Numbered from the stretch's first letter, positions 1 to 18,400 are shown. The stretch is 64,000 bases of DNA from Phylloscopus collybita (GCA_027886175.1 JAJNNQ010000031.1:1402501-1466500), one strand, 5' to 3'. A program made the numbers and translations. Notes: a model not told the origin generated them from the sequence alone.

Positions 1-5260
<5,260 letters not shown>

Positions 5261-5297
5261 GAAGATCCTTGATACCAAAAATGTTTACAGGTGGCAA

Positions 5298-5303
5298 AAT
5301 AAA
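5298..5303 (+). terminator. PRPF40A: PRPF40A proximal polyadenylation signal
   Basis: AATAAA lies 38 bases after the stop codon. Alternative downstream signals are AATAAA at 5971-5976, ATTAAA at 6187-6192 and AATAAA at 6812-6817, so the 3' UTR could be as short as ~60 or as long as ~1.6 kb. Confidence 0.6.
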
Positions 5304-5907
5304 ACCAAGCCTTGTGTGGGCGAGGCCCTGAGGCCGGTGGCCGGTGGCCCTTGGCCACGACAACGGTGGCTTTTAGTTTTTTACCACTTCAATCCAGTCA
5401 AAAGTAGAAAAATCCATGGAATTCTGAGGGCAAAGCTGTGCCTGGCCTGGAGCTGCGGGGCGGGATGGGGGCTGGGATCCCCTGGAGGGGACACAGAGGT
5501 GGCAGCAGTGTCCCCAAGCACTTTCCCCAAGGCAGGGAACAACCCTGGGCTGCCCGGGCAGAGCCCAGTTCAGCTTCAGGAAAAGAAAAAAAAAAAAAAA
5601 ATTCCTAATTTAATTCCTTGTGCTTTCATTGATAGATTTGCTTGGGTGGGATTTTTTTTTTGGGGGGGGGAAGGCAGCAGGAGTGAGGAATCCGTGTCCT
5701 GATGTGTTCTGCAAACCCCTGGATTTCGGGGTTTTTTTGGCACTGGAGCTTTTGTCTGAGACTGACAATTCCCGACTCCCATCGATCTCCCGTGGCTGGG
5801 AATGTGCTGATGGGAATCGTGCTGTGCCAGCAGAGGGAGCCTTGGGGACACAACCACCTCAGCATTCCCCAAAAGCCCAGCCCAGCCCTGGCTGTTACTC
5901 CAGCGTT

Positions 5908-5938
<31 letters not shown>

Positions 5939-7545
5939 ACCTTTCCCTCTTCCCCTTCGGAAAATTTAGGAATAAAAAAAATCCAATGTTAAACGCAATC
6001 CCATGTGTTGCCTTAAAGAACCTGCTGCAGAATGTACCTGCACAGCCCAGAGGAGGGAGGAGGAAGCAGCTCCAGCCCTGTTCTCCAGCCCCTTGCACGG
6101 TCAGGAAGGTGCCCCCCAGCCCTGCTCGGTGAGATAAATTGGGAAAGCCGCTGTCCTTGGAATATTTTTGTACATTTTTATCGATGATTAAACCTTGTCT
6201 TTTAGCATGTACTGGTATTTATTTCTCCTTAAATACTCTGTACAGCTCTGAGCCACGGGGGCACTCACAAAACCTGCCTGAAGAGCCTTCAGATGATTTC
6301 CTTCTCAGGAATTTCTTCCCAGGTTTTGACCACTTTGACCAGTGCAGAAACACCCAAAGGATCCAGTTATCCAGGGAATTTCCTGGCTGGGGTGGTTACA
6401 AGGCTTGGAATCTTTAAGAACACCCTGAGATTGAAATGAGTTCTTTGAAATGTGAAATGCAGGAGGTTGTGTTGAAAAAATGTATCCCATTTTTTTCCTG
6501 GGATGCTTTGGGATTTTTCCTGGGATGTTCTGGGACGTTTTGGGCTGGGAAAGCACATCCCAAATCCTGCTGTTTCCCTTTGAAGGGTCGGTCACCTGGA
6601 TTTGGTCAAACAAAGCTTGTGGGCATTTCTGGTATCCATGGGGGGTTTGGTGTGGAAATCCAGTTTGGAAGCAGTGGCAGGGAGGATATTCCAGGTTTTT
6701 TTTTTTGCCCCTGCAGCAAGTGGTTCTCCCAAGGACCACACAAATTCAAGGAATTACTTGTTCCTAAGGGAATATCACTCTTAAAAGGTTTGCCTTTGTT
6801 TTTCCATTAAAAATAAAAAAAAATGGGAATGTAAATTATTCCAAGGTTGGGGTTTTTTTAACATCTTCATTCAACTTGCTGGAAGAAACTCAGCTTAAGC
6901 TTTGAACCTTTGAACCAAGCAAGGCAGGTTTGAGTTTTCCAGGGAATTGAGAGTTCAGGCTTATTTTTCCATCAGGATTTTTTTTTTTCCCAGCCACATT
7001 TTTTTTTCCTGTGGCAGCCCCAGCACAGCCAACAGTTCAACCTCTGCATTCCCACCTGGAAACTGGAAGGAATTTTAGCTAAACTGATTTTTTTTTAAAT
7101 CAATGATTGAATGATTTTGGATGATTTTTCACCGTGTCCATCAACGTTGAAACCTTGGCTGTGCTGATTAATCCTGCCCCCTCCCCAGAATAATTCTATT
7201 AAACCCTTTTAAAAATTAAATTTGGTACTAAAATTCAAGTTGTTTAGGCCTTAAATATTTGGATTGAGTGCAATATTATTAATAATAATATTATTATTAA
7301 TATAATTAATAATATTTTTGGCAAGTATTAACCCCCATTTATTTCTCTTCTGGAGCTGGTTCAGGTGTCTCCCAGGAACATCCACACCCCAAATTTCTTC
7401 CCTCAGCCTCTTCCAGAATAACAAAGAATTAATTGATGCTGCAAATTCTTCCAGTCTTCCTCCACACAAGCTCCAGGTGTTCACCTATCGAATTTTTTTG
7501 GGAGCAAAACAGGTACCAAGTGACCCAAAAAAACCCTTCTGGATT
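5304..7545. other. PRPF40A distal 3' UTR candidate and intergenic gap
   Basis: Noncoding. It holds a poly-A run near 5585, a CT microsatellite at 5907-5938, an AT-rich stretch at 6165-6245 that looks like 3' UTR, and an (AAT/ATT)n patch at 7270-7318. No exon with splice signals was recognised. The two genes end here facing each other. Confidence 0.6.
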
Positions 7546-7566
7546 TCAGTGTAGTAGTGTAAATAG

Positions 7567-7572
7567 TTTATT
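7567..7572 (-). terminator. FMNL2: FMNL2 distal polyadenylation signal
   Basis: TTTATT on the + strand is AATAAA on the FMNL2 strand. It would end a ~1.8-kb 3' UTR after the most distal terminal exon. The intervening 7,573-9,360 is AT-rich then GC-rich noncoding sequence, consistent with a 3' UTR. Confidence 0.6.
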
Positions 7573-9360
7573 TGATTTTTATGGCAGGAACAGACCAGGA
7601 GAGGAACGTGAACTGCTTTAGAAAACACTTCTAATCTTGCTAAAGAAGCAGATCTATGACTAGAAAAATATTAAAGAGAACATGCCAGCTTGCCTTGCAT
7701 TTTGGGCTTTTACTAAAAAAATACCTTTTGAGCTGAAGGAAATGAGATTTAGTGTGTACACCCCGACAAGTGCTGCAATTTGAAATTCAAATTATCCCAT
7801 TTTCTCTGATCCAAACACTCATTCCAACAGTGGCATGTTCTCTTTAGCAGGTCAAGTACACAGTGCTGTAAATGCAAAACTTGGCAGTTTTTCAAGGAAA
7901 AAAATCCTGGAAATTGGTCAATGTGGTAACTCTTGAGTCCCAAAACTGTCCTTTTAGTTAAATATAAAAACAAAAACTATAAGTTAAAATAACATTCAGA
8001 TTGTATAGCACAGGCTTGATGCATTTATTTCCTTTTAAACAATATTTACAATATTACCCAGAGGCTAAAGTGGGTTGGGGAGAGGGGAGGGAGGGGGGGA
8101 AAAGTGTAAAAACCATAAAAAACTGCACCAATTTTGTAGCAAAATATCTGTACATTTAAAAACAGATTATCATATAACTACACATTATCCAAGGGGAAAA
8201 AAAAAACCAAAGGAAAAAAAAAAAAAAAAAAAAAAGAAAAAAACCCAAAAAACAGGGACCTTCACCAGTGGTTCACGGGAGCACAATGGAAAAGGGCAAA
8301 GAAAATTCAGTGGTTAAATACTATACAAGAAATTTTACAATGAACAGATGGATGAGCCCAGGCAGGGAAAGCTGGAAGCAAAATGGGATTTGGGGAAGGA
8401 CAGGATTTCTCCTCAGTCCAGCTCTTCCCAGCTCCTGGGTGCTGCCAGCACGGAGTGGGATCCATCCCACTGCTGCTCCGGGGCACAGGGAGGGGGCACC
8501 GTGGTCCCAAATCAGCCTCCTGGCCCTTTTCAGGCTTGGGAAATGCCACGGACAACCTCAAACCTCAAACCCAGCGGGGATTCTAGGCTGGGCTTCCCTT
8601 CCCAAGGAGCCTCAGCTGGGGATCCATCCCAGCGGGAATGGCTCGGAGCCGGAGCAGGAACTGGACTGCAGTGGTCCTCAGAGCCTAATACTGATTACTG
8701 GGTGTTAATTGCTTAGTGCTAATTAATAAATACAGCTGTTATCCCAACGCTGCCTTCCTTGGCCCCCCACCCCAGCCGAGGCCCTGGGACATCCCGAAGC
8801 CCTGCCCTGGCGTGGGGGACCTCCTGCTCCATTCCTACCCCTGGGACTGCGGCCCCATCTTCCAGTTGGAGGCTGCATGGACTGGGAAAAGGGCTGGGTT
8901 GTTCCTTGGGATTGTTTTAATTCCGTGTCCGGAAAGCCCTTAAATGTCTTTGTTTGGCGTTTTAATTAAAAAAAGGAGCCGTTAAGTGCAGCTGAAGGCC
9001 CCCGGCCCAGCATTAAAAGCCGAGCACCTCCCAGTATTCCCAGTATTTCCCAGTTTCCAACCAGCCAGGCCCACAGGAGCCCTCTCTCTCACCAACCCAA
9101 CCCCCCGCAGAACCAACCCCCTATTTTACATTTTGGTTACAAATCCTGCAGAGTTCTCGGCGTCCGGAGAAACCCAAACCAAACCCCCAACCCTATTGCT
9201 CGGATCCGTCGGCGCAGGAACTTCCATTTCAGGCACTTGGCGTGGGAGAGCCCGGCCGGGCCGGGCCGGGAGCCCTCCGAAGGTCCGTTGGTTTTCCCCT
9301 GGGAAAAGGCTGCGGGGCCGTGGAGCCCGCGGGGGCCGGGGCAGCTCAGCTCAGCTCAGC

Positions 9361-9467
9361 TCACATGGCCAGCTCGGCGCCGTTGGAGCGCAGCCCGTGC
9401 TCGTCGAAGCGGCGGCGCACGCTCCTCCTCAGCGCGTCGGCCCGGCGGTACGGCTGGTTCCGGAGAT
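9361..9467 (-). CDS. FMNL2: FMNL2 alternative last exon, basic-DAD ('ITM'-type)
   Basis: Acceptor CTCCCCGCAG; 107 nt ending in TGA. With the preceding G it encodes [19 protein letters not shown], then [16 protein letters not shown]. The RRSVRRR cluster completes the basic part of the DAD that folds onto the N-terminal DID. The serine corresponds to the PKC site described for human FMNL2 (S1072). It is the most distal of three terminal exons. Confidence 0.93.
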
Positions 9468-12400
9468 CTGCGGGGAGAGCCGGCCGTCAGCGGCGCCCCG
9501 ACGGACACACGGACACGCAGCACGGACAGACAGACAGGGAAAGGCCCGCTGGAAGCCAATCAAAGCAGCTTTGGTGGAGGACGGGAGCAGGGAGCGGCCC
9601 CCGGCGCAGCGCGGGGAAGGACGGAGGTGCCCGGACTACGCGCCCCAGCGGCCGGTTAATACTGGTGGGATCGGGGACCACGGGGGGGCTGCTGGGGCAG
9701 GCAGTGTCCCCTGGCAGCTGCCACAAAGGCTGCATCCACCCCTTCTCGGGTGGTTTGAGGTGTTCCCTGCCTGTGCCCACGCTCCCTCAAACGCCGGAGC
9801 TGGAGGGTGTTCCTCACGGCAGGTGTGGGATCAGCCACACCGGGATGGATTTAGGATCCCTACATCCCCGCTTAGCGTGGATTTGTGGAATTGTTCAGGT
9901 TGGCAAGGACCTCCAAGATCTAAAAGAGGTGCCCTGGGAAAAGCAGCTGGCACTGGGTTGGGATTCTCCAGCTGCTTTCCATGGCTGGAGTGACGTTTCA
10001 TCAGCCAAAGGAGGGAACAGTGAGGATAGGATGGGATGGATGGATGGATGAAGAGGGAGAAAGTTGATGGATGTGATGGTGGAAGCCCATTAGAGGTGTC
10101 ACATGTGCTGTCACCTGTGCACCCACAACAGAACAAGCACTGAAGACAACTCCAGTTCAAATACTGGTCTCTTGGCCAAAAATTTTGTGTTGGACTGGGC
10201 AAATCCCTCAGATTTCCTGGATAACTTGTGTTGGGGGTTACACAGAACTCCCAAACTTCTCAGCTCTCCCCTCTCCACACCTGGTGTTGGAGATTGTCCA
10301 CCTCATGCAGAACCCAACTGTGGGGCTTCCACACCTGGGGACAAAACTATTTTGAGCTGGACTTGAAGAGAAATGGCCAAAGCGGAGTGTGATGGTGGTC
10401 ACCAACCAACAACACCTGGGGACAAGATTATTTTGGGGCTCAACTTGAATTCAAGTGGCCAAAATGGAGCGTGAAGATGGTCACCAACCAAGAGCACTTG
10501 GGGACAAGACTGTTTTGGGCTCAGCTTGAGGACAAGTGGCCAAAACAGTGTGATGATGGTCACCAGCCAACATCCTGTGGATCCCTGCACCTCCAGAGGT
10601 GAAAATCAGGGATCTGGGTCTCAACTGGCCTCGAGGGTCTCACCAGTATTAGCTCAGCCACATCTACCACCAGCTGCCTGGCACAGAGAGAGAGGAGGAA
10701 GCCAAGTAAAAAGTGATGCTTGCCAACTCTGGGAATCCTCCACCACGGCTGTGCTAGAAGAAATCCTTACCCTCGAGTGAACATTGGGAAATTTAGTGAT
10801 ATTATTCTTCTTTAGGGCTAAACAGACAAAAAAAACAAAAACAAACAAACAAAACAAAACAAAAAAAAAACAGAACACAAAAAAATGATGGTTAAGTAAA
10901 AAAATGGGATGGAGAATGAAGAGCAAGTCAAGTCAGTGTTCAAACCTCCCAGGCAGAAACCACGGAGCAAGAGGGGTTAGGCAGGGCAGGAGGGACAGGA
11001 GGCCGCTCCCTGCCCCAGGCCCAAGCTGCTTTGAAGGTTGGCTCCAGCAGGAGAAGACAAAGAGAACCCGGAAGAGCAAAGAACCGTGGAGTGGATTAGT
11101 TTGTGGATTTATTGGCAGCGCTGATGGAATTACACAGGGAACGGTGGAAGGAGCACTGCTGGCTTCTTAAGCTGAGTCCTTAACGAGGACAACAGTGTCC
11201 AGGGCCACGCTGGGTTAGGGACACCCTTGGGACAAGGGACACCACGATGGGAATCGCTCAGTTCCATGCCAGGTTTGCCTGGGCACCATTCCGGTGGCTG
11301 TGCCCATGATTCCCAGCCCTGCTCCCCACTGTCCCTGCTCCGTGCACTGGGCAGAGTCCAGGCCCAGTGAGAATTCCTGATTCCACGATAAATTCCAAAT
11401 TCCAATTTTATTCCAATAAAGCTGGCATGGAACTGACGTGGAACGAAAGAGTTAAATCTGGACGTGACCGAGCAAGGAGAGGTTTTACCTGTTCCACCCC
11501 ATGCAGCTGGACATGCAGGTGCTGGTTAGGAATCCCAAACCACCCCAGGGGTGTTACTCCCCAGCCAGAAGCCACCCCCAAGGCCATTCCCAAGGTCCAT
11601 GCAGGCCGGGATTCCACTCCTTGGTGCCACATGCACGGCACCCCGAGGTGACAGACAAGCCAAGGGAGCTGTCACTGCCTGGGCTCCTCAGTCCTTGCAC
11701 TGCAGGAGACTCATCCCAGTGACTCCCACCTTGCTGTTCTACAGGACACAGGGACAGCCCGATGGGATGGGATGAAGAGGACGTGCAACAGAGGGGACAC
11801 CACTACATCAGGAGGACGCTGGACACCACTACACACTCAACAGGCACGGATTCCTGGCTGAGATCCACACAAACAAAGTGGCAAAAAGTCTACAGCGACC
11901 TTCCTGGTTTCTAAGAGCGTCAGGTGTGAAAGAGGGAGAGTTTAGTAATGGAATTCCTCAGGGACAACAGGCTCGCAGAAGAACCGAGAGCCGCGCTTGG
12001 CGCTCCGGGCGGTGAACGGCACCGTCTTCAGCACTGCATGGGAACAACAACAGCCACACACAAACCAAGGTCAGCACTGCTCCAGGCCACGGGCACAGCC
12101 CAGTGCTCCCACGGGGGACACGCTCCAGCCTGCTCCTCAGCGGCCTTTGGACAAGGTGGTTCTCAGGCTTCAGGAGAGATTTCATCCGCTCGTGGAATCC
12201 CAGCCCGGTTTGGGTTGGGAGGGACCTGAAATCCCATCCAGTGCCACCCACTGCCATGGGCAGGGACACCTCCCACTGTCCCAGGTTGCTCCAAGCCCCG
12301 TCCAACCTGGCCTGGAGCACTGCCAGGGATGGGGAGGTGCAGGATGTACTGGGAGATCCCCAGGGATGGGGAAGTGACCTTGGTCCTACCTGACCTTCCA

Positions 12401-15400
12401 TGCCTGACCTTTCCCCCTCCGTGGCTTGAGGCCCCAAAATGGGCAAATCCAGGCACAAGAGCACAGGCAATGTTTAACTGGAGCCTGGCACCCTCTCCCC
12501 TGGATGGTTTTTTCCGTAGGGGTGGGCGTCTGCCACACAATCTGTTCCTCCCACAGAGCAGGAGAAGCATTTTTCCAATTAAAGCCCCAGGAGTCTGGAG
12601 GAGTTGTGGAAGCAATGCCAGATTGGGTACTACTGCCACCATGCCCTTTAAATGAGGAATGTTATCTCAGGGCCATTAATGAAGGTTCAAAGGAGTTGGG
12701 AAAGCTTCACACACTTCATCCAGGTGAGCAAAATTTCCCTGGCTTTGCTTAGTGAGGGGTCAAACAGCTCTCCTGCCCTTCTGCAGGAAAACCTCCTGGA
12801 GCAGCTGGCAAAGACTTTTTTGGGGGATTCTGTGCAAGGAAATAGAGTCTGTGAAGCTCCTGAAGTGTTAAATCACTTTCCTTCCACACCACAGGTGAAA
12901 AACGTGTGGGAAAACTTCCAGTTCTGCAATCCCAGAAGCCTTAAAAAGGATTTAATTCCTGGGAAAGATGCAGTTCAGGTGGCTCTTTTAATCAGCAAAG
13001 ATTTGCAGCCAAGTCCTGACCGTGCCTGGCTGCACCAGGGGCTGTGTCCCTTCCCTCTGGGATCAGCAGGAAAACCTGGAGCAATCTGGGCTCACTGGGC
13101 ATTGACTGAAGGATTTCTGGGATCAATCTCAATGACAACAGAGGCTCTTCATCCTGACACTGATCCCATTTGTGCAAAAAAAAAAGGGACCTGGGGCAGA
13201 TCCACAGAGCACAGCTGGAGCAGCTGCTGGGATCTGCTCTGAAACCCTGGGAATGTCCCCACCAGCTGGAAGAGAAGGAGCAGAACCTTCTGGACTTGCT
13301 CCACACCACACAAGCAACAGCTTCAGGAGGGGACAAAGCCCTGGAGCAGCAACTCGGCAGATCAGATCCCCCCGGTGCTGCTGAGGCTGGGGCAGATCCC
13401 CCTGGTGTCCCTGAGGGTGGGGTCCCCAGCAGGCTGGGGCAGATCCCCCTGTTCTGGCTGAGGCTGTGTCCCCAGCAGGGTGGCAGATCCCCCCAGTGTC
13501 CCTGAGGCTTTGTCCCCAGCAGGCTGGGGCAGATCCCCCCAGTGTCCCTGAGGGTTGGATCCCCAGCAGGCTGGGGCAGATCCCCCTGTTCTGGCTGAGG
13601 CTGTGTCCCCAGCAGGCTGGCAGATCCCCCAGTGTCCCTGAGGCTGTGTCCCCAGCAGGCTGGCAGGCTGTACCTGTGATGATGTCCTCGATGGCGCCGT
13701 CCTTGCCCTCGTAGACGTGCCGGTTGTCCTTGACCTGCCGGCGCCGCAGCTCCGCGATCAGCTCCTGCTGCTGCCGCTTGCTCTTGTGGGAAGGGGACTG
13801 GGAACACGCACAGGGACGGTCAGGATGCAGCTCCAGCTCTGCTGGGCTTCTTCCTGAACCTCACACACCCATGCATCCCTCCAATTCCCACGGGAACTGC
13901 CACTTCCAGCCCATTCCCAAGGCTGGGAACAGCTGTGTGCTGGTTGCTCCCGCTCCATGGAGAAGTCAGGGAAGGATAAAGTTTAGCTCGTGGAAATACT
14001 GATGAGAGAACTTTCCACCTATTTAGTTTTCCTTATTTCTGCAGACTTCCAAAGCAGCAGAACACACATTGGAGCTTTTCCAGCCTATCCCAGTTCCCTC
14101 CATAAAAACTTCCAGACTCTTTCTAGGCAACTACAATCCCACATTCGGAGCTGAGGTTTCTGAATATCAGGAACATGATCCCACCTGGAAGCTGCATTTG
14201 TCCCATACCTTTTGGTCCTGTTGCTCCATCAACGCTTCTTGCTCCATGAGTTTTTCCATTAAGGCCTGCTCCTGCTTTTTCCTCAGCTCGTTTTCTTCCT
14301 CTGCTTGCTGTTTGTGAGAAAATCCAGGGGTCAGAGATCCCAGGGCAGCCAGGGAGGAATGGGAACTGTGCCACCGTGGGGCTTTCTGAGGAAGGGAGAG
14401 GAGGAGGAGGAGAAAGGAGAAGGAGAAGAAAGGAAGAAAGAAGAAATAAAGAAAGGAGGAAAAGAAGATGAAGAGGAAAAAGAGGAGAAGGAAGAAAGGA
14501 AGAAAGAAGAAAGAAGAAAGGAGGAGGAGAAGGAGGAAAAGAAGACGAAGAGGAAAAAGAGGAGAAGGAGAAGGAGAAAGTATAGGAGGAGAAGTGGGGG
14601 GAGGAAAAAGAGAAGGAGGAGGAGAAAGAGAAGGGGAGGAGGAGGAAGAGGAGGAGAAGGAAGGAGAAGGAGAAGGAGAAGGAGAAGGAGAAGGAGAAGG
14701 AGAAGGAGAAGGAGAAGGAGAAGGAGAAGGAGAAGGAGAAGGAGGAGAAAAAGGAGAGTATAGGAGGAGAAGTGGGAGGAGGACAAAGAGGAGGAGGAGG
14801 AGAAAGAGAAGGGGAGGAGGAGGAGGAGGAAGCTCTGGTTTACCTTGTAGGCCTTCACAAAGCGGACAAACACTGGGAAGAAGACCGAGGGTGGGGTTGT
14901 CTTGGGATTTTCCCCGAAATACTTCACAGCATCATCAAAGGCATCCTGCAACAGGCCCAGCTTCAGTGCCCTGCACACCCTCCCAGGTATCCCCCATTTC
15001 CAGCATTCCACGGAAACACGGCCCACCCCCGGGTGTCACCCGCCCTCCCCGCAGATCCCCGGGAACACAGAAGCACCTGGGCTATTTTGGCATCATCCTG
15101 AAGCTTCTTGAGCTTGCCCTCGTTGCTCTGGATGAAGTCCTTGAGCATGGTGTTGTGGTCGTGCATGGTGTACTCGCGCTTGGTCAGCTCCAGGCCCCGC
15201 TGCAGCTCCTTCACGTCCAGCAGGACGTTCTCCAGGGACACTGGGGAGTGACACCGGGAGGCTGAGCCTGCCGGGCGTGCCAGGGGCGTCCCGTGCTGGG
15301 AGGGCAGGGGAAGGAAGGGGCTGTACCTGCTGCTGCCTTCTCCACGTAGTGCAGCTCGTTGTAGAACAGGGCCACGTGCTGGTACTTCTCCTTCACCACG

Positions 15401-18400
15401 TTGGAGATGTAGTGCAGCAGCGTCTGCTTCCGGTCCGTCGACTTCGTCTCCAGGAGCTGGGAGGAGCAGGAGCAGAGGTGTGGGGAGCTGGGAGCAGAGG
15501 GGCTCCAGGAAAAGGGGCTCCAAAGGGGCTCCAAACAAAGGAGCTCCAAGCAAAGGGGCTCCCAACAAAGGAGCTCCAAGCAAAGGAGCTCCAAGCAAAA
15601 AGGCTCCAAGCAAAGGGGCTCCAGGAAAAGGGGCTCCAAACAAAGGGACTCCAAGCAAAGGGACTCCAAAGGAGCTCCAAGCAAAGGAGCTCCAAGCAAA
15701 GGAACTCCAGTGTGTTTTCCATGCTGGGAAGCACCAACGGAGTCCCCCAGCAGCCACTGACCCTAAAGGGTCACAGGGTTGGGATAGAGAGGCTGGAAAA
15801 CTGGGAAAGGATCCAGAGGGGATGAACATGAGCCCCAAGGGGTGTCCAGGTGGGCAAGAGGCCCCTGGGCCGTGCCAGCCCCGGTGTGACACAGCCCCAG
15901 GGCAGTGCCTGTCCCTGTGCTGGGGCACCACCAGGGCTGGGGACAGCTCGGGGACAAGGGGGACACTGAGGGGCTGGAGCGTGGGAAGGGGCTGGAGAAT
16001 CCCTGAGGGAGCTGGGAAGGGGCTGGAGAATTCCTGAGGGAGCTGGGAAAGGGGCTCAGCTGGAGAAAAGGAGGATCCAGAGGGATCTTTTCCCTCTCTG
16101 GAATTCCCTGCCAGGAGGGCACAGCCGGGGGGGATTTGGGCTCTGCTGCCAGGGCACAGGGACAGGAGGAGAGGGAACAGCCTCAGGCTGGGCCAGGGGA
16201 GCTCAGGGTGGAATTTCCCCATGGAAAGGGTGGTCAGGCCTTGGCAGAGGTGGAGTCCCCATCCCTGGAGGGATTTCTCAGCCCTGTGGAGGTGACACTG
16301 AGGACACAGGGCCACATCCATAAGTGGTGGCCTTGGCAGTGCAAGGAATGGTTGGACTCCATGATCTTGGAAGGTTTTCCCAACCTCAAGAACTCCACAG
16401 CTCTAATTCCCAGCTGGTGCCCACAACACATCCCTGCTCTTCTTACCAGGTCTAAACTCTGCAGCTTAAATCCATACACAGCCCCTCTTTTGCTGCTGTT
16501 CATGTAATTCCCAAGAGCCAGGATGATCTGCCAGGATGAAACAGAGCAGAGCATGAATTCCCAGGACACATTCCTGGAGTTTCAGACACCTCTGGAAGGA
16601 GAGCTGAGATCAGACCTACCTCCAGGATTTTCTTGAGTTTTTGGGATGACTTTATGGAGACAGAGGCAGCGATTATGGCGTGGAGTTGCTGCAGGGGAAA
16701 CACAGGGAGAGCTTTGGTTAATGCACATCCAGCCAGGAGGGAAATTACCATCCAAACATTGACATCCTGAAAAAAAAAACCTTCCTGGTTTTCATCCCCA
16801 CCGTGGGACAGAGCATGGATGTCCCTCTGCCATGGAGCCAGGCTGGGAGAGCTGGGAATGTTCCCCTGGAGAAGGGAAGGCTCCAGGGAGAGCTGGGAAT
16901 GTTCCCCTGGAGAAGGGAAGGCTCCAGGGAGAGCTGGGAATGTTCCCCTGGAGAAGGGAAGGCTCCAGGGAGAGCTGGGAATGTTCCCCTGGAGAAGGGA
17001 AGGCTCCAAGGAAACCTCAGAGCCCCTGGCAGGGCCTGAAGGGGCTCCAGGAGAGCTGCAGAGGGACTGGGGACAAGGGCTGGAGGGACAGGACACAGGG
17101 AATGGCTCCCACTGGGAAAGAGGACATTTGGTTGGGATATTGGGAAGGAATTCCTGGCTGGGAGGGTGAGGAGGAGTTGGAATGGAATTCCCAGAGCAGC
17201 TGTGGCTGCCCCTGGAGCCCTGGCAGTGCCCAAGGCCGGGCTGGAGCAGCCTGGGATGGTGGAAGGTGCCTCTGCTCCTGGCAGGGGTTGGAATGAGCAA
17301 TTCCTTATTTTCCCTTCCCACCCAACCCCGTCTGGGATTCTGTGAACGTTCCCCTGCCCTGACACTCCAGGATCCCAAACCTTTCATTTGGCTGCCACAC
17401 TGACCCCTCAGAAGTAAATGAGGATTTACATTGCAACCCCTACAGCTGTGGCAATTCCAAGGGCCCATGGACCACCACCAAGAGTAGGGAATTGTTGGGA
17501 AAAGTAACTTCCCAACAATATTCCTTTGAGGGTGCTGGGGCTCCCCAGGGAATGGGCACATTCCCAAGGCTCCCAGGGGTGCACAGCAATGTTATCTCAG
17601 GGCCATCAATCGAGGTTAAAAAGAGGTGGGAAAGCTTCACACACTTCATCCAGGTGAGCAAAAAATTCCCTGGCTTTCTTTAGTGAGGGGTCAAACAGCT
17701 CTCCTGCCCTTCTGCAGGAAAACCTCCTGTGGAAAACTTCCTGGAGCAGCTGGCAAAGACTTTTTCTTTGGGTTCTGTGCAAGGAAATGGAGTCTGTGAA
17801 GCTCCTGAAGTGTTAAATCACTTTCCTTCCACACCACAGGTGAAAAACGTGTGGGAAAACTTCCAGTTCTGCAATCCCAGAAGCCTTAAAAAGGATTTAA
17901 TTCCTGGGAAAGATGCAGTTCAGGTGGCTCTTTTAATCAGCAAAGATTTGCAGCCAAGTCCTGACCGTGCCTGGCTGCCCAGGGGCTGTGTCCTGGTGCA
18001 GGTGTTGGGGTGTCTGTGCAGGGCCAGGGGTTGGACCCCTGATCCCCTGGGGCCATCCCAGCTCTGGAGATTCCCTGCTCCAGTGTCCTGGGTTCCAATG
18101 TAAAATGGTGCCCAAGGTCTGTATTCTATCCCCATGAGCCCTTGGAGCCAAGGTGGGGCAGTGTTTTCCTGATCTGTTAACGAGCCCAACAATGCCAACA
18201 TGACTCATAGATAACTTCCTCCGGGAGTTATCTCTGGTTAATGGGCCATCAAGGACCCACTGCATGACTCATGGAATGAGATCATCCCATTGGGAGATGC
18301 TCCGCCCAGGGGGAGGAGCCAAGCATTCCCACCTGGATAGAATCCAGGGTTTGAGACATCACAGGCAGCTTTTACCCACTGGACTCCCAGAGGAGACAAG

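Noticed and set aside
8986..10051. 335- and 269-codon + strand open frames over the FMNL2 3' end
   Set aside because: They are GC-rich shadow frames antisense to the confirmed terminal exon and its 3' UTR.
14305..15265. Poly-Arg/Glu/Lys open frames on the + strand
   Set aside because: Read-through of the GGA/GAA tract lying antisense to confirmed FMNL2 exons.
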